Counted from the stretch's first letter, positions 43,219 to 51,699 are shown. The stretch is DNA of 64,000 bases from Desulfurococcus mucosus DSM 2162 (GCF_000186365.1 NC_014961.1:620001-684000), one strand, 5' to 3'. Notes: a model not told the origin generated them from the sequence alone. Program-made: numbers and translations.

Positions 43219-45054
43219 TTGATCAGTGTTACGCTGATAAACCGCCATAGGCTTGCCGTGCTCCTCATACTTGCCGCCCTGATAATCTCCCTGGGAAGCC
43301 CCCTGATAAGTGTCGGTGTCGAACACTGGGTTAGGGAAGCCGGCTTCAAGCTACTCGCAGTAGGCGAGAAGGGGGAGGGGTTAACGATAGATGTGGCTGC
43401 CACGATAATCTACCCGGGCACCGGGGTCTTGAGAACTAGAGGGGAGGGCAGCGTAGCCGGGGACACCGTTAACTCGATGAGGCTTGCACTATGGTATGCC
43501 TCAGTGTTAACCGGTGTTGATCCAGGCGTGATCGACGTGTACATCACGTTGAGGAACCCGGTTAAACTAGAGGGGCCTAGTGCAACCCTGTTGTTCACGC
43601 TAGTGTTTACGGCACTGCTACGTGGAGACCGGGTTAACTCCTCCTACACTGCCACAGGTATAATAGCTCCGGGCGGCGTGGTTGGTGCTGTAGGCGGGCT
43701 TGAAGCAAAGCTGAGTGCAGCCGCTGAAGCCGGCTTGACGAGGGTTGTAGCCTCATCAGTTGCCCCGGTTGATTCCCCGCTTTACTATCCATCGCTCACG
43801 CTTCTCGACGCCTACCACGCGTTCACGGGAGTCGACTTGGTTAGCCGGGTTGAGTGGTCTCCCGTAATGCACGCATTAAACAGCTCCATGCTCGCAGGCT
43901 TCAATGAATCCTACAACTACTTCACCGGTCTCTACGAGTCGCTTGATGAGAGGCTACCGGTCTCCTGGAGCGATGAGTACCGTGTAACTGCGAGACTCTA
44001 CCATGAGAGGTCTCTTGAAGCATACTCGGCGAGGCTGTACTATGCAGCCGCATCAATGGCGTTCGCCAGCCTCCACAGTATCCTAGCCTCATACCTCCAC
44101 TATGTGAGCACGTACAGCCCCCAGCTACTTCGAGGAGAACTCTCCAGGCTCCTTGCGGAGAGCAATGAAACCATCAATAGAGTGAGGAGTGGCATGGCCG
44201 AGCTCAGCAGGGAGATTTCCTCTCAGGGAAGCGTGGACTTATGCCTCCTCGACTCCCTCGTGTTAACTTATGAGAGGATAATTGAAGTTGACCGAGGGAT
44301 ACAGGTCCTCCAGAGGGAGCTCTCAGGCACTCAACGCCTAGAGGACCTAGTACCGGAGGCCAGCTACTTGTATGCTAGATCCCTGACAGCCCTCGAATGG
44401 TTAAGGATCACTAATTCGACAAGACACCCCTGCGGGATACCCGTGGGTTTAAGCAGTGTAGAGGGGCTTATAGACAGCCTTAAAGAAGCACTGGAGGTAC
44501 ACGTCGCCTACCTAGATGACCTAACGAACTCCAGCATAATATTGACTGGTGACACATGGGTAGAAGACGGTGTAGGAAGGCTTGCATACTATGTCTCACT
44601 ATTCCAAGACATCGCCTCACAGTTCTACTCGCTCACCGGGCTCCCGCGAGTGCTCCCTATCCATGTGGATCACGATGCATACGCAGCCCTCCTCGATACG
44701 TATGCAAGCCTCCTCGCCGCCCTCAGCCAAGCGGGCCGGGAGGGTTGGACACCGCTTCCAAGCAGTCTTGCACTAGCTGAACTCGTTGAAGCCGGTGTCA
44801 TGGCAACCGGGAACAACACTTACTCAGCGAGCCTGATTCTCAAGGAGTGCTCCAGGCTCTACACGTACCTCTTCCTGGCAGAGGCTTTGAAACGGAGCGG
44901 GGAGAACACCTATATGTATTCATGGATGAGCATTAGGAACATCGTGGCCTACGCATCACTGGTACTGGTAGCCACTGGCTCCCTGATCATGTTGAAAGCC
45001 CGTTTTCGAGGAGGAAGACCGGGGCATGTAGACCTGGTGAGCCAGCACCCGTAG
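43219..45054 (+). CDS. Exported Lon-like (S16) serine protease
   Basis: A 611-residue protein with a signal helix (residues 11-30), a Lon-type S16 domain without ATPase, a long helical region and a C-terminal membrane helix with basic tail (residues 575-598). The Ser-Lys dyad is S121 in EGPSATLLFTL and K164 in GGLEAKLSAAAEAGLT; the GVVGAVGGL motif between them is characteristic. Archaeal Lon proteins are normally membrane-bound AAA+ enzymes facing the cytosol; this one would face outside and lacks ATPase motifs. Residues 230-560 look like an elongated helical domain. Start TTG 43219. The gap 43044-43218 carries divergent promoters for it and ligase. Confidence 0.8.
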   Translation: MISVTLINRHRLAVLLILAALIISLGSPLISVGVEHWVREAGFKLLAVGEKGEGLTIDVAATIIYPGTGVLRTRGEGSVAGDTVNSMRLALWYASVLTGVDPGVIDVYITLRNPVKLEGPSATLLFTLVFTALLRGDRVNSSYTATGIIAPGGVVGAVGGLEAKLSAAAEAGLTRVVASSVAPVDSPLYYPSLTLLDAYHAFTGVDLVSRVEWSPVMHALNSSMLAGFNESYNYFTGLYESLDERLPVSWSDEYRVTARLYHERSLEAYSARLYYAAASMAFASLHSILASYLHYVSTYSPQLLRGELSRLLAESNETINRVRSGMAELSREISSQGSVDLCLLDSLVLTYERIIEVDRGIQVLQRELSGTQRLEDLVPEASYLYARSLTALEWLRITNSTRHPCGIPVGLSSVEGLIDSLKEALEVHVAYLDDLTNSSIILTGDTWVEDGVGRLAYYVSLFQDIASQFYSLTGLPRVLPIHVDHDAYAALLDTYASLLAALSQAGREGWTPLPSSLALAELVEAGVMATGNNTYSASLILKECSRLYTYLFLAEALKRSGENTYMYSWMSIRNIVAYASLVLVATGSLIMLKARFRGGRPGHVDLVSQHP

Positions 45055-45705
45055 CTAGCCCTGTCTACTGGAGTCGCCTAGGAAGTCAAGTATAGTCCTA
45101 CCCTTCCTACTGGTCGAGGAAGCCTTGAAGGCCTCCTCGATATGCTTCCTTATCACTCCTTCAAAGTCTTTTCTAAGCTCATCCTTTAAACCAGGATTGT
45201 AGAGGGCTGCAGCCGGGTGGAATGTCGGTATTATAACAGTGTGAACCCCGTTGATGACCGCGTTGAAGGCTTTTCCATGCATACTGCTCATATTCACCCA
45301 TTTAAGGCCCCCTAGCTCGAAGAGTGTTCTAGCAGCATGCCTCCCGAGCGCCACTATCACCCTCGGCTTAAGCAGCTCTATCTGCTTCAACAGGTATGGT
45401 AGGCAGGCCTTTATCTCATCGTCCTCGGGGTCCCTATTGTTCGGCGGCCTGCACTTGACTACATTGGTTATGTAGAGGCTCTCACGCTTAAACCCTATTG
45501 ACTCTATGAGCTCAGTGAGGAGCTTGCCTGCCGCACCGACGAATGGCCTCCCGGTTTCATCCTCCCTTTCACCAGGTGCCTCGCCGACAAGCATCACCCT
45601 GCTATTCGTGTCCCCCTCCCCTGGCACCGGGTTCTTCCTGTGCTCGCTGAGCCTGCATCTCTTACAGCTCAGTATTGAGTTAACGAGGCTGCCCCACTCA
45701 TCCAT
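45055..45705 (-). CDS. udg: Family 4 uracil-DNA glycosylase (4Fe-4S)
   Basis: A 216-residue type 4 uracil-DNA glycosylase. Motif 1 is GEAPGEREDETGRPFVG at 41-57 and motif 3 is PTFHPAAALYNP near 168. The Fe-S cysteines are C14, C17, C85 and C101. It removes deaminated cytosine (uracil) from DNA, important at high temperature, and has a C-terminal extension with TILDFLG that might bind PCNA, as known in crenarchaeal homologues. Start is ATG 45705; the frame stays open for 76 more codons upstream but these are antisense to the GtrA-like gene and unlike the family. Confidence 0.93.
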   Translation of the reverse strand: MDEWGSLVNSILSCKRCRLSEHRKNPVPGEGDTNSRVMLVGEAPGEREDETGRPFVGAAGKLLTELIESIGFKRESLYITNVVKCRPPNNRDPEDDEIKACLPYLLKQIELLKPRVIVALGRHAARTLFELGGLKWVNMSSMHGKAFNAVINGVHTVIIPTFHPAAALYNPGLKDELRKDFEGVIRKHIEEAFKASSTSRKGRTILDFLGDSSRQG

Positions 45706-45781
45706 TGCTACCGCCGCCAGATACCAGGTTAAAAATAGTTGTCCCAGGATATTTATCCCTGCATACAGCGGTGTGCGGCAA

Positions 45782-46525
45782 TTGAAACCCGTGTACGTCA
45801 AGGTGCTTGAAAAGAATGGTTTGAAACTATATGTGTTGAAGGGGCTTGAAGACCTAGCGAACACCCTTGAACCAGGTGAAGCCAACGTAGTGTTACTGCT
45901 GGATACAGGGGTTATCGATAGGATTGCATTCAAGCTACTCGGGATCCCGGCCTACTTCTGCATGGGCAAGGCCGTCATAGGGTTCACGACGAGCAGGGAG
46001 GACGATGCCCCTCCATGTGAATCCGAGGGCCACAGGAACCTCTTCATGGAGCGTGACGGAGGAGTAAAGCTGAAGCTGTACAGTCAGAGACTCCCAAGGA
46101 TCCTCGCACTCCCCTTATCCGAGGTGAACAGGGTTGCGAGATTCATTGCGGTCGGCGCCTCAGGGGTCGCGGTGAACCTGGCCGTAGCCGAGCTCTCACA
46201 CAGGCTGCTGCAGGGTAACCCGCTGATAGCGAACCCTATAGCGTCCACTGCAGGCTTCGAAGCCAGTGTCCTCTGGAACTTCACGCTTCACGAGGAGTGG
46301 ACGTTCAAGGATGCAGGGCTTTCAAGCAAGGGGAGGCTGGTGAGGCTCATTAAATACCATTTGGCGAGTATTGCAAGCTGGATGAGCCAGGTCTTCTTCG
46401 CTACAGTGATGCCCATCTACCTTGGCACACCATTCTGGCTTGGCCAAGCTGTAGGAGTCCTAGTAGGCTTCACTGTAAACTTTATATTAGGATACATATA
46501 TACGTGGAGCTGGAGTAGACTGTAA
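45782..46525 (+). CDS. GtrA-like membrane protein with N-terminal extension
   Basis: A 247-residue protein. Its second half has four hydrophobic helices with the GtrA pattern: NRVARFIAVGASGVAVNLAV, then GFEASVLWNFTLHEEWTF and VGVLVGFTVNFILGYIYTWS. GtrA proteins are thought to flip polyprenyl-linked sugars or assist glycosyltransferases. The first 110 residues form a soluble alpha/beta part (LYVLKGLEDLANTLEPGEAN) that I do not recognise and that GtrA proteins usually lack. Start TTG 45782, about 30 bases after the TATA-like GATATTTATC; upstream open codons belong to the antisense of udg. Confidence 0.72.
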   Translation: MKPVYVKVLEKNGLKLYVLKGLEDLANTLEPGEANVVLLLDTGVIDRIAFKLLGIPAYFCMGKAVIGFTTSREDDAPPCESEGHRNLFMERDGGVKLKLYSQRLPRILALPLSEVNRVARFIAVGASGVAVNLAVAELSHRLLQGNPLIANPIASTAGFEASVLWNFTLHEEWTFKDAGLSSKGRLVRLIKYHLASIASWMSQVFFATVMPIYLGTPFWLGQAVGVLVGFTVNFILGYIYTWSWSRL

Positions 46526-46537
46526 CGGGTGCCAGCC

Positions 46538-46771
46538 ATGGGTTTGAAGCACGGTAAATACATCTACGTCAAGAGGAGCGACGGCTGGTATGTTAAGGTA
46601 CGCGTGCTCAACGTTAGGTTTGGAAAGAAGCAGGGTGAAGGAGTAGATGCGAGTAATCCAACGAGGTACATTGTGACAGGCTCTAAGACAAGGATTCCAC
46701 CGGTACACGCCGTCGTGGTCGAGGAGGAAGCCATCCCCCAGCCTGTGAGAAGCAGCCTCTACGAGGTATAA
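46538..46771 (+). CDS. Small conserved-looking basic protein
   Basis: A 77-residue protein of unknown function, beginning MGLKHGKYIYVKRSDGWY, with a beta-rich, basic N-terminal half (KVRVLNVRFGKK) and an acidic end (VVEEEAIPQP). It looks like a small SH3- or OB-like barrel. I start at ATG 46538; GTG 46529 would add three residues and itself forms a GGTG ribosome site. It lies 12 bases after the GtrA-like gene and three before the next gene, so the three may form one transcript. Confidence 0.6.
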   Translation: MGLKHGKYIYVKRSDGWYVKVRVLNVRFGKKQGEGVDASNPTRYIVTGSKTRIPPVHAVVVEEEAIPQPVRSSLYEV

Positions 46772-46774
46772 GGG

Positions 46775-47062
46775 TTGAGGAGGCTGCTTCACGAGGAGTT
46801 AAGCAAGTATTTTTCCAGGGTTGTCTCAGAGGAACAGGGCCCATATGTCTTCTTCCTGGTGTCGGGCAGGGATGCCGAATACGTTATCTGCGTGAGGAAA
46901 GCTGAGGAATACTTATACGGGAAGGTTGTGAAGGCTGATAAAGTCTCCGGCTTCAACTGTAGGGAAATAGAGTACGAGCCCCACGGGCTATATGTTTTCG
47001 CAAAGGAGCCCGGCGGGCTCGCTGAGAAGATATTGTTGAAGCTGGGGCAATACAATCTTTGA
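46775..47062 (+). CDS. Small uncharacterised protein following 46538-46771
   Basis: A 95-residue protein with no family I recognise. It opens with an amphipathic helix (RRLLHEELSKYFSRVV), then a beta hairpin (GPYVFFLVSG then EYVICVRKAEEYLYGKVV), another strand pair, and a helix at the end (GLAEKILLKLGQ). The two cysteines (ICVR and NCRE) might pair. Its TTG start is three bases after the preceding stop, which suggests translational coupling and a shared role with that small protein. Confidence 0.55.
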   Translation: MRRLLHEELSKYFSRVVSEEQGPYVFFLVSGRDAEYVICVRKAEEYLYGKVVKADKVSGFNCREIEYEPHGLYVFAKEPGGLAEKILLKLGQYNL

Positions 47063-47087
47063 GAGATCCTGGAGTCATGCAGGCCAT

Positions 47088-48605
47088 CTACCTGTAGCAT
47101 ATGTGAACCGTGTATTGATCTGTCAATGCCACACTCGATACAATGATGCTACCACCCTGCTGAAGCACTTTCTCAGCCACGTAAACAGCATACTGTTTAG
47201 CTAGGGCGTCACTATAGTACTTGAACCCCGGCCACGTGAAGTCCACGCATACCTGGGACCCTGCTCCCGGATTATACCTGCCGAGAGCCTTGAACACGTT
47301 GACGAGCTCTGAAGCGAAGGCCTGTGTTAAGCCATCCGCCGGGTTAGTGTCCGGGTATAATCTCGCCAAGTCGCCCAGGGATACACGGGTCATTAAGAGC
47401 CTGAGAGAACCGTTCTCCAACCATATTCTGTGAAGGAATATGTCGCTGTTCAACGATCCACCTATAAAGGACTCCAGGTCCCTGAAGTAGTCGTCAACCT
47501 CCACTGGCGGCAAGTGTTGATCCAGTATGAAGAAACCACCATTCACCACGACGCCTGCCACCGCATGCCCACCGTTCGTTGTGTTGAACACGAGGATGTA
47601 GACGTCCCAGCTAATGTTCACTAGTGCCGTCGCCGTGAATAAAGCGTAATCCGTGCATATCCCTTTTTTCAGCGTGGCGAATGTTATCGGGTCGTAGATG
47701 TAGGTTGAGTTGGATGCTGCTTTATCATAGTCGTAAGACGCGTTCTCATCAAGCCACTGTAAAACCCTCCATGTAGCATTAGGTAGGCTGGGCTCTGAGC
47801 CGGACTGGTAGAGAATACTTGAAACATAGCTTATCGATGTAGAGTTAACATACCTTACCACTGCCTCGATCATGCTCATACCTTTAGCAGGCCCCACGTT
47901 CAGAGATACCCGTGAGCAGTTTGCAATAGTCACCGCTGACTGCGATGAAGCAGTCAGGCTGCAACTCCATCCATCAGCAGCCTTGAAAAGCAGGATCGGC
48001 TTCGCCATCCCCATTGATGATATCCCGGCCACTACCTCGGCCACATCATAGAGCTCAGTATAGTAGAACCCGTCGTAGGAGAGCAGCTTAGCGTAGACAG
48101 CTGGCCCCTTCACCTGGAAGGGCGTGAGATACATACAGGTGGTGTTTGTATTAGCCTCACATACCGCTATGAAGGGCCTCCACGAGGCATACCTTAAAGC
48201 GAGGTAGCGTCCAGCCAACATCAGCTCGCCACCGCTGTCAGCCTGCCTAAATGAGGGTATCACAACCTCTACTCTGGTTAACCCCGGGCCCTCGGCAAGG
48301 ATTATCGTTGAAACAGAGTACTCCGTGAGGGTTGTCGTCACAGTGGTCGTTGAGACAAGCGTCTGGAAAGCTATACTGGTCAAGGTATTCGTGTAGGTTG
48401 TGGTCTTCCACATGGTCTCCGTAACAGTTGTCGTCACGGTTGACGCTGCAGCACCCGGAGACCCCGTGGTGATACCTGGGATCCCCACTGGAACCGGGTA
48501 CAGTGAGCCAATCATATAGGCGACTAGGGATGCCAGGATAACCGCTACCAGAACACCCTTCATGGAAGACATGATCCCACTAACCCATAGAGTGATAAGA
48601 GACAT
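47088..48605 (-). CDS. Exported transglutaminase-like protein
   Basis: A 505-residue exported protein. An N-terminal helix near residues 17-34 is followed by a long Thr-rich stalk (about 45-100, for example TVTTTVTETMWKTTTYTN). The transglutaminase-like triad is in KKGICTDYALFTATALV (Cys), NGGHAVAGVVV (His) and FILDQHLPP (Asp). The fold usually acts as a cysteine protease, peptide N-glycanase or cross-linker; the target is unknown. A TATA-like GTTAAAAGC at 48630-48638 (minus strand) supports ATG 48605 as a leaderless start. The TnpB-disrupted ABC gene relic starts just upstream. Confidence 0.8.
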   Translation of the reverse strand: MSLITLWVSGIMSSMKGVLVAVILASLVAYMIGSLYPVPVGIPGITTGSPGAAASTVTTTVTETMWKTTTYTNTLTSIAFQTLVSTTTVTTTLTEYSVSTIILAEGPGLTRVEVVIPSFRQADSGGELMLAGRYLALRYASWRPFIAVCEANTNTTCMYLTPFQVKGPAVYAKLLSYDGFYYTELYDVAEVVAGISSMGMAKPILLFKAADGWSCSLTASSQSAVTIANCSRVSLNVGPAKGMSMIEAVVRYVNSTSISYVSSILYQSGSEPSLPNATWRVLQWLDENASYDYDKAASNSTYIYDPITFATLKKGICTDYALFTATALVNISWDVYILVFNTTNGGHAVAGVVVNGGFFILDQHLPPVEVDDYFRDLESFIGGSLNSDIFLHRIWLENGSLRLLMTRVSLGDLARLYPDTNPADGLTQAFASELVNVFKALGRYNPGAGSQVCVDFTWPGFKYYSDALAKQYAVYVAEKVLQQGGSIIVSSVALTDQYTVHICYR

Positions 48606-48639
48606 TGAAACTATATTGTGTTAGCATGCTTTTAACCTT

Positions 48640-48783
48640 AACGAGCCTACCTCGGCACTAGATGTTTCCGTGCAGGCACAGGTACTTGAGCTACTGCGAG
48701 ATCTCCAGAAGAGATTCGGGCTCACATATCTCTTCATATCCCATGATATATCCGTTGTGAAGTATACGAGCAACAGGATGGCC
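48640..48783 (+). pseudogene. Fragment 1 of an OppF/DppF-type ABC ATPase gene
   Basis: In frame from 48643 the sequence reads [20 protein letters not shown] then [20 protein letters not shown] and YTSNRMA. This is the Walker B end, D-loop and switch-histidine region of an oligopeptide/dipeptide ABC ATPase. The normal D before EPTSALD is N, a stop lies at 48622-48624, and everything N-terminal is missing. At 48784 the frame enters the TnpB right end and stops as LTSSPP. The C terminus of the same family appears beyond the element at 50192. Confidence 0.85.
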
Positions 48784-50118
48784 CTGACCTCCTCCCCGCC
48801 CTAAAGGGGCGAGGGTCCCCTTAGGGTGGATCACGGGTTTGTGGTTTACCGCCTTCATTCTCACTACTTCATAGCTGGTGGCTTTCAGCCACCCCGCTCC
48901 ATTCGTCCAGCGGTAGACCACGGGCTGGGTCTTCAGCCCGTTACCCCTATCCCTCTCCGGGAGTTGCCCTCTACTCCCGGTTCCTTGGGACTCGGGGATA
49001 TGTAGGATGTTTATTGCGGCATTCAAGTCCGCGTTTATAACCCTCCCCATGCGGGGACACTTGAACAAACCACGCTTAACACGCCCATTATCGTGGGCTT
49101 CCCCGCATAGGGAGCAAGTCTTAGATGTGTGAGCCTCGTTAACCTTAACAACCTTAATTCCCAATTCCTCCCCGATCTCCTCGAAACGCCTGATAACGTA
49201 ATCATAGCTCCAGAAGTTTACCGTGAGCTTGTTGCCTCGACTCCTAGAAATCCCCTCAGGATAACCTACGATGATTTCACCCACTTCCCTCCCCTTTAGC
49301 TCCTCCATTATCCTCCTAACCATGCTGTTCAAGGCGTGCCTCAGAAACCTCCTCCTCTTGTCGTAGAGCAAGGCAAGCCTTCTACCCCTCCTTTGCCCGT
49401 GCCTAGATAGAATCTTCTGAACCCTGCTTATCCTCTTGCCGTAGTACTCATACTGCGAAAGAACGCTACCGCCCTTGAAAATGTACCAGTCACCGTCCTC
49501 AACGTAGACGGTGGCTAGGTTGACAATCCCCAGATCCACGGAAGCTCTAAGGTCGCCCCCGGCTTCGGTGGTACCTTCAACTTCCACGGGGATATGAGCG
49601 TACCAGCTTTTTCTAGCTTCGTTGTATATTATCTCCAGTCTGCCCTGTTTTCCGTGCCACTTGAGTTTTCCCTTAAACCTCAGAGAGAGGTTGAAGTCTT
49701 TTAAATAGATAGTCCTCTTTTCCTCGTCCACCTTGTAACGGTCGTTTCTAATGATGACCGTTAGTTTGTATCTTCCGCTCCCATCCTTCCAGTACCCCGG
49801 AGGCCTAGGTTTAAACCACCTCGACAATTTTCCCTCCTTCTTCTCTCCAATCAAGGAGAAGAAGCTCCTCCAGTCCTCGGCGTTCTTCCTAGCGACTTGC
49901 TGTGCGTTAACCTTCAACGCGTCCCTATACTTTCGGTACACCTCCCTCTCCGTTCCGGTGAAATCGACCCTCTCCCCCCTCTTAAACTGCCGCATTCTTA
50001 ACCAGTTCACCTCGTTCCAGCATTTCGCGGTAGCGATACCGAGTCCCACGAGCTTCTCGTGCGTCTCTTTATCTACGACGAGTTTAACCACATTAGTCCT
50101 TCTCACTCTCTCATCCAC
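48691..50118 (-). CDS. tnpB: TnpB RNA-guided nuclease of an IS605-group element
   Basis: TnpB, an omega-RNA-guided DNA nuclease related to the ancestor of Cas12. The RuvC triad is intact: D195 in [15 protein letters not shown]288 in [11 protein letters not shown] and D364 in [10 protein letters not shown]. The zinc-ribbon has C335 and C338, then C354, but the fourth position is M357 (CPRM) instead of Cys, so zinc binding may be weak. Residues from about 445 on ([13 protein letters not shown] onward) are read through the element's right end into host DNA, antisense to the OppF-like fragment. No tnpA gene is present, so it is a TnpB-only element. Start ATG 50118. Confidence 0.9.
   Translation of the reverse strand: MDERVRRTNVVKLVVDKETHEKLVGLGIATAKCWNEVNWLRMRQFKRGERVDFTGTEREVYRKYRDALKVNAQQVARKNAEDWRSFFSLIGEKKEGKLSRWFKPRPPGYWKDGSGRYKLTVIIRNDRYKVDEEKRTIYLKDFNLSLRFKGKLKWHGKQGRLEIIYNEARKSWYAHIPVEVEGTTEAGGDLRASVDLGIVNLATVYVEDGDWYIFKGGSVLSQYEYYGKRISRVQKILSRHGQRRGRRLALLYDKRRRFLRHALNSMVRRIMEELKGREVGEIIVGYPEGISRSRGNKLTVNFWSYDYVIRRFEEIGEELGIKVVKVNEAHTSKTCSLCGEAHDNGRVKRGLFKCPRMGRVINADLNAAINILHIPESQGTGSRGQLPERDRGNGLKTQPVVYRWTNGAGWLKATSYEVVRMKAVNHKPVIHPKGTLAPLGRGGGQGHPVARILHNGYIMGYEEICEPESLLEISQ
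48784..48930 (-). ncRNA. Predicted reRNA (omega RNA) of TnpB
   Basis: Known TnpB systems make their guide RNA from the 3' end of tnpB and the right end. Here that is the minus-strand stretch ending in the hairpin and GGGGAGGAGGTCAG. The guide would be the following flanking bases, from 48783 downwards, starting GGCCATCCTGTTGCTC, which is antisense to the OppF-like fragment. The 5' border is a guess. Confidence 0.45.
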
Positions 50119-50191
50119 TGTTCCTCAATAACACTTCGAAGTATTCAGGAGTCTTTAAGCCTTACCCCGCCCTAAAGGGCGAGGCTTGTTT
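48784..50191 (-). mobile_element. TnpB-only IS605-group insertion element
   Basis: The element lies between two fragments of one ABC ATPase gene. Its right end (low coordinates) begins CTGACCTCCTCCCCGCCCTA, the same as the solo units at 20669, 28107 and 54998. Its left end has the hairpin CCCCGCCCTAAAGGGCGAGG at 50166-50185. Both ends share CGCCCTAAAGGGCG. Around 70 codons of the host gene are missing between the flanks, so insertion was followed or accompanied by a deletion. Exact borders are good to a few bases on the right and about ten on the left. Confidence 0.85.
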
Positions 50192-50290
50192 CTTGTCAAG
50201 GACGTCTGTAGAAGGGAGAGTCCGCCCCTTGTAGAAGTTGAGAAAGACCACTATGTAGCATGCTGGCTCTACAGCTCCGGAACATCTTAA
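50192..50290 (+). pseudogene. Fragment 2 (C terminus) of the OppF/DppF-type ABC ATPase gene
   Basis: In frame from 50195 it reads VKDVCRRESPPLVEVEKD then HYVACWLYSSGTS and a stop at 50288-50290. This is the cysteine-containing C-terminal tail of oligopeptide ABC ATPases (C..E.PPL.EV..HYVACWL). Together with fragment 1 it shows that the TnpB element interrupted, and partly replaced, a peptide-transporter gene. The zone between 50119 and 50447 otherwise holds the left end, the relic at 50349-50393 and the MFS promoter. Confidence 0.85.
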
Positions 50291-50348
50291 CGGGTTTTTA
50301 GTCGCCTACAACTGAAGGCCTTGCCTGAAGCAGTTGAATTACGGATCT

Positions 50349-50393
50349 TACTTCCTCCCCGCACTAAAGTGGTTTTCCCGTTTAGGACGGGGA
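50349..50393 (-). repeat. Degenerate TnpB right-end relic
   Basis: TACTTCCTCCCCGCACTAAA followed by GTGGTTTTCCCGTTTAGGAC matches the right-end unit at 28107-28150 with several substitutions. It lies just after the ABC ATPase fragment and before the MFS promoter (CTATATTTAATC at about 50427). Likely an older insertion. Confidence 0.5.
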
Positions 50394-50447
50394 GATGGCT
50401 GGAGGGACACGGGTTAAAAACTCTGACTATATTTAATCAACCCGGGG

Positions 50448-51650
50448 ATGCTTATGAAGGGGTCTAGGAGGTATGTAGCTACCGTACTCGTATTACTGGT
50501 TGCATACATACTTGTATACTTCCATAGAACGATGACGGGTGTCATGAAGCCGGAGGTTGATCACTATGCAAGATACTATGGTGTTGACGCTAACCTCCTC
50601 CTGGCGGTAATGTCCTCAGCGTACTTCTACGCCTACGCTGTAAGCCAGGTGTTCATGGGTCCCCTGATAGACCACTACGGGGTTAGACGGGTTGGAGGAG
50701 TCATGCTCACCCTGCTAGGCGTTGCCACGCTTGTGATGAGCTTGCCTAACCCGGTTTCACTCATAGTTGGCCGCACCCTTATAGGTGTGTCGGCCACCGT
50801 AGCGTTCCTCTCATACATGAGGTCATCTTCCCTGGGATTCGGCCCGGGTTCGCAGGGTAGGCTCTCATCCTACGCGTTATTCGCTGGAGGCGTGAGCACT
50901 GTTCTAGCAACTTACCCGTTGAGGCTCATGTTGAATACCGCGGGAATATCCATGACGTTCCTGGCGCTAGCCGCCTTAGCATTCATGCTTGCCGCATCAG
51001 TGTACATGATATCGCCGGACAACGGGAACGGGGGAGGCAACGGCTCCCTCCTCAGGCAGGTTGCAATGTTGAAGGATATAGCGGGAAGCCCCCATGTATG
51101 GGGCGTTGGATTAGCTGCTGTAGCATCGTATGGGACGGGGCTCGCTTATCAATCAGCGTGGGGCCAGATACACTTAGCTAGGGTGTTCTCGCTTGGAAAA
51201 GACGCAGTCAGTCTCTACCTGATGCTGCTGGCCATGGTCTTCGTGGCGAGTTCTATCCCAACAGGGTATTTAAGCGATAAGCTGAAAAAGAGGCGGCCCT
51301 TCCTCCTGGCCGCTACTCTCGTAGCTGTGGCATCATGGCTTCTAATGTTCCTCTCAAGCTACATGGATAGTACAGGGCTGCTACTGGTGTCCCTTGGTCT
51401 CCTAGGTCTCTCACAGGGACTACATGTGATAGCTGCAACCATGGCTAAGGAGCCATATGACCCGGCGGTGTCTGGCACGGCTGTCGCATTCTTCAACATA
51501 ATACTCTTCATGGGCATAGCCGTGCTTCAAACAATATGCACGGTGCTGAACCCGTTGGCCTCGATACTCGTTAACCTGCTTGTAGCAATCGCTGGTTCTG
51601 CTGCAACGCTCACACTGGTCAAGGAAACCTATCCCTCGAAGCATGCTTAA
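50448..51650 (+). CDS. MFS transporter
   Basis: A 400-residue major facilitator carrier with about twelve hydrophobic helices. The first-half signature is MGPLIDHYGVRRVGGVML near residue 65, and the second-half one is PTGYLSDKLKKRRPFLLA near 270. The first residues after the start form helix 1, followed by HRTMTGVMKPEVDHYARY, a common loop of sugar-phosphate/organic anion type MFS carriers. Substrate unknown. ATG 50448 and ATG 50454 both fit; CTATATTTAATC upstream provides a promoter. Confidence 0.87.
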   Translation: MLMKGSRRYVATVLVLLVAYILVYFHRTMTGVMKPEVDHYARYYGVDANLLLAVMSSAYFYAYAVSQVFMGPLIDHYGVRRVGGVMLTLLGVATLVMSLPNPVSLIVGRTLIGVSATVAFLSYMRSSSLGFGPGSQGRLSSYALFAGGVSTVLATYPLRLMLNTAGISMTFLALAALAFMLAASVYMISPDNGNGGGNGSLLRQVAMLKDIAGSPHVWGVGLAAVASYGTGLAYQSAWGQIHLARVFSLGKDAVSLYLMLLAMVFVASSIPTGYLSDKLKKRRPFLLAATLVAVASWLLMFLSSYMDSTGLLLVSLGLLGLSQGLHVIAATMAKEPYDPAVSGTAVAFFNIILFMGIAVLQTICTVLNPLASILVNLLVAIAGSAATLTLVKETYPSKHA

Positions 51651-51699
51651 AGAGTACACAAGGGTTTTTAGTTGTTAAAAACTACATGGTAACATGAAT

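Noticed and set aside
45506-45781. Long upstream extension of the GtrA-like frame
   Set aside because: It is antisense to the uracil-DNA glycosylase gene and lacks any GtrA-like pattern.
48541-48605. Alternative later ATG starts for the transglutaminase-like gene
   Set aside because: The TATA-like box at 48630-48638 points to transcription right at ATG 48605, so the longer form is favoured.
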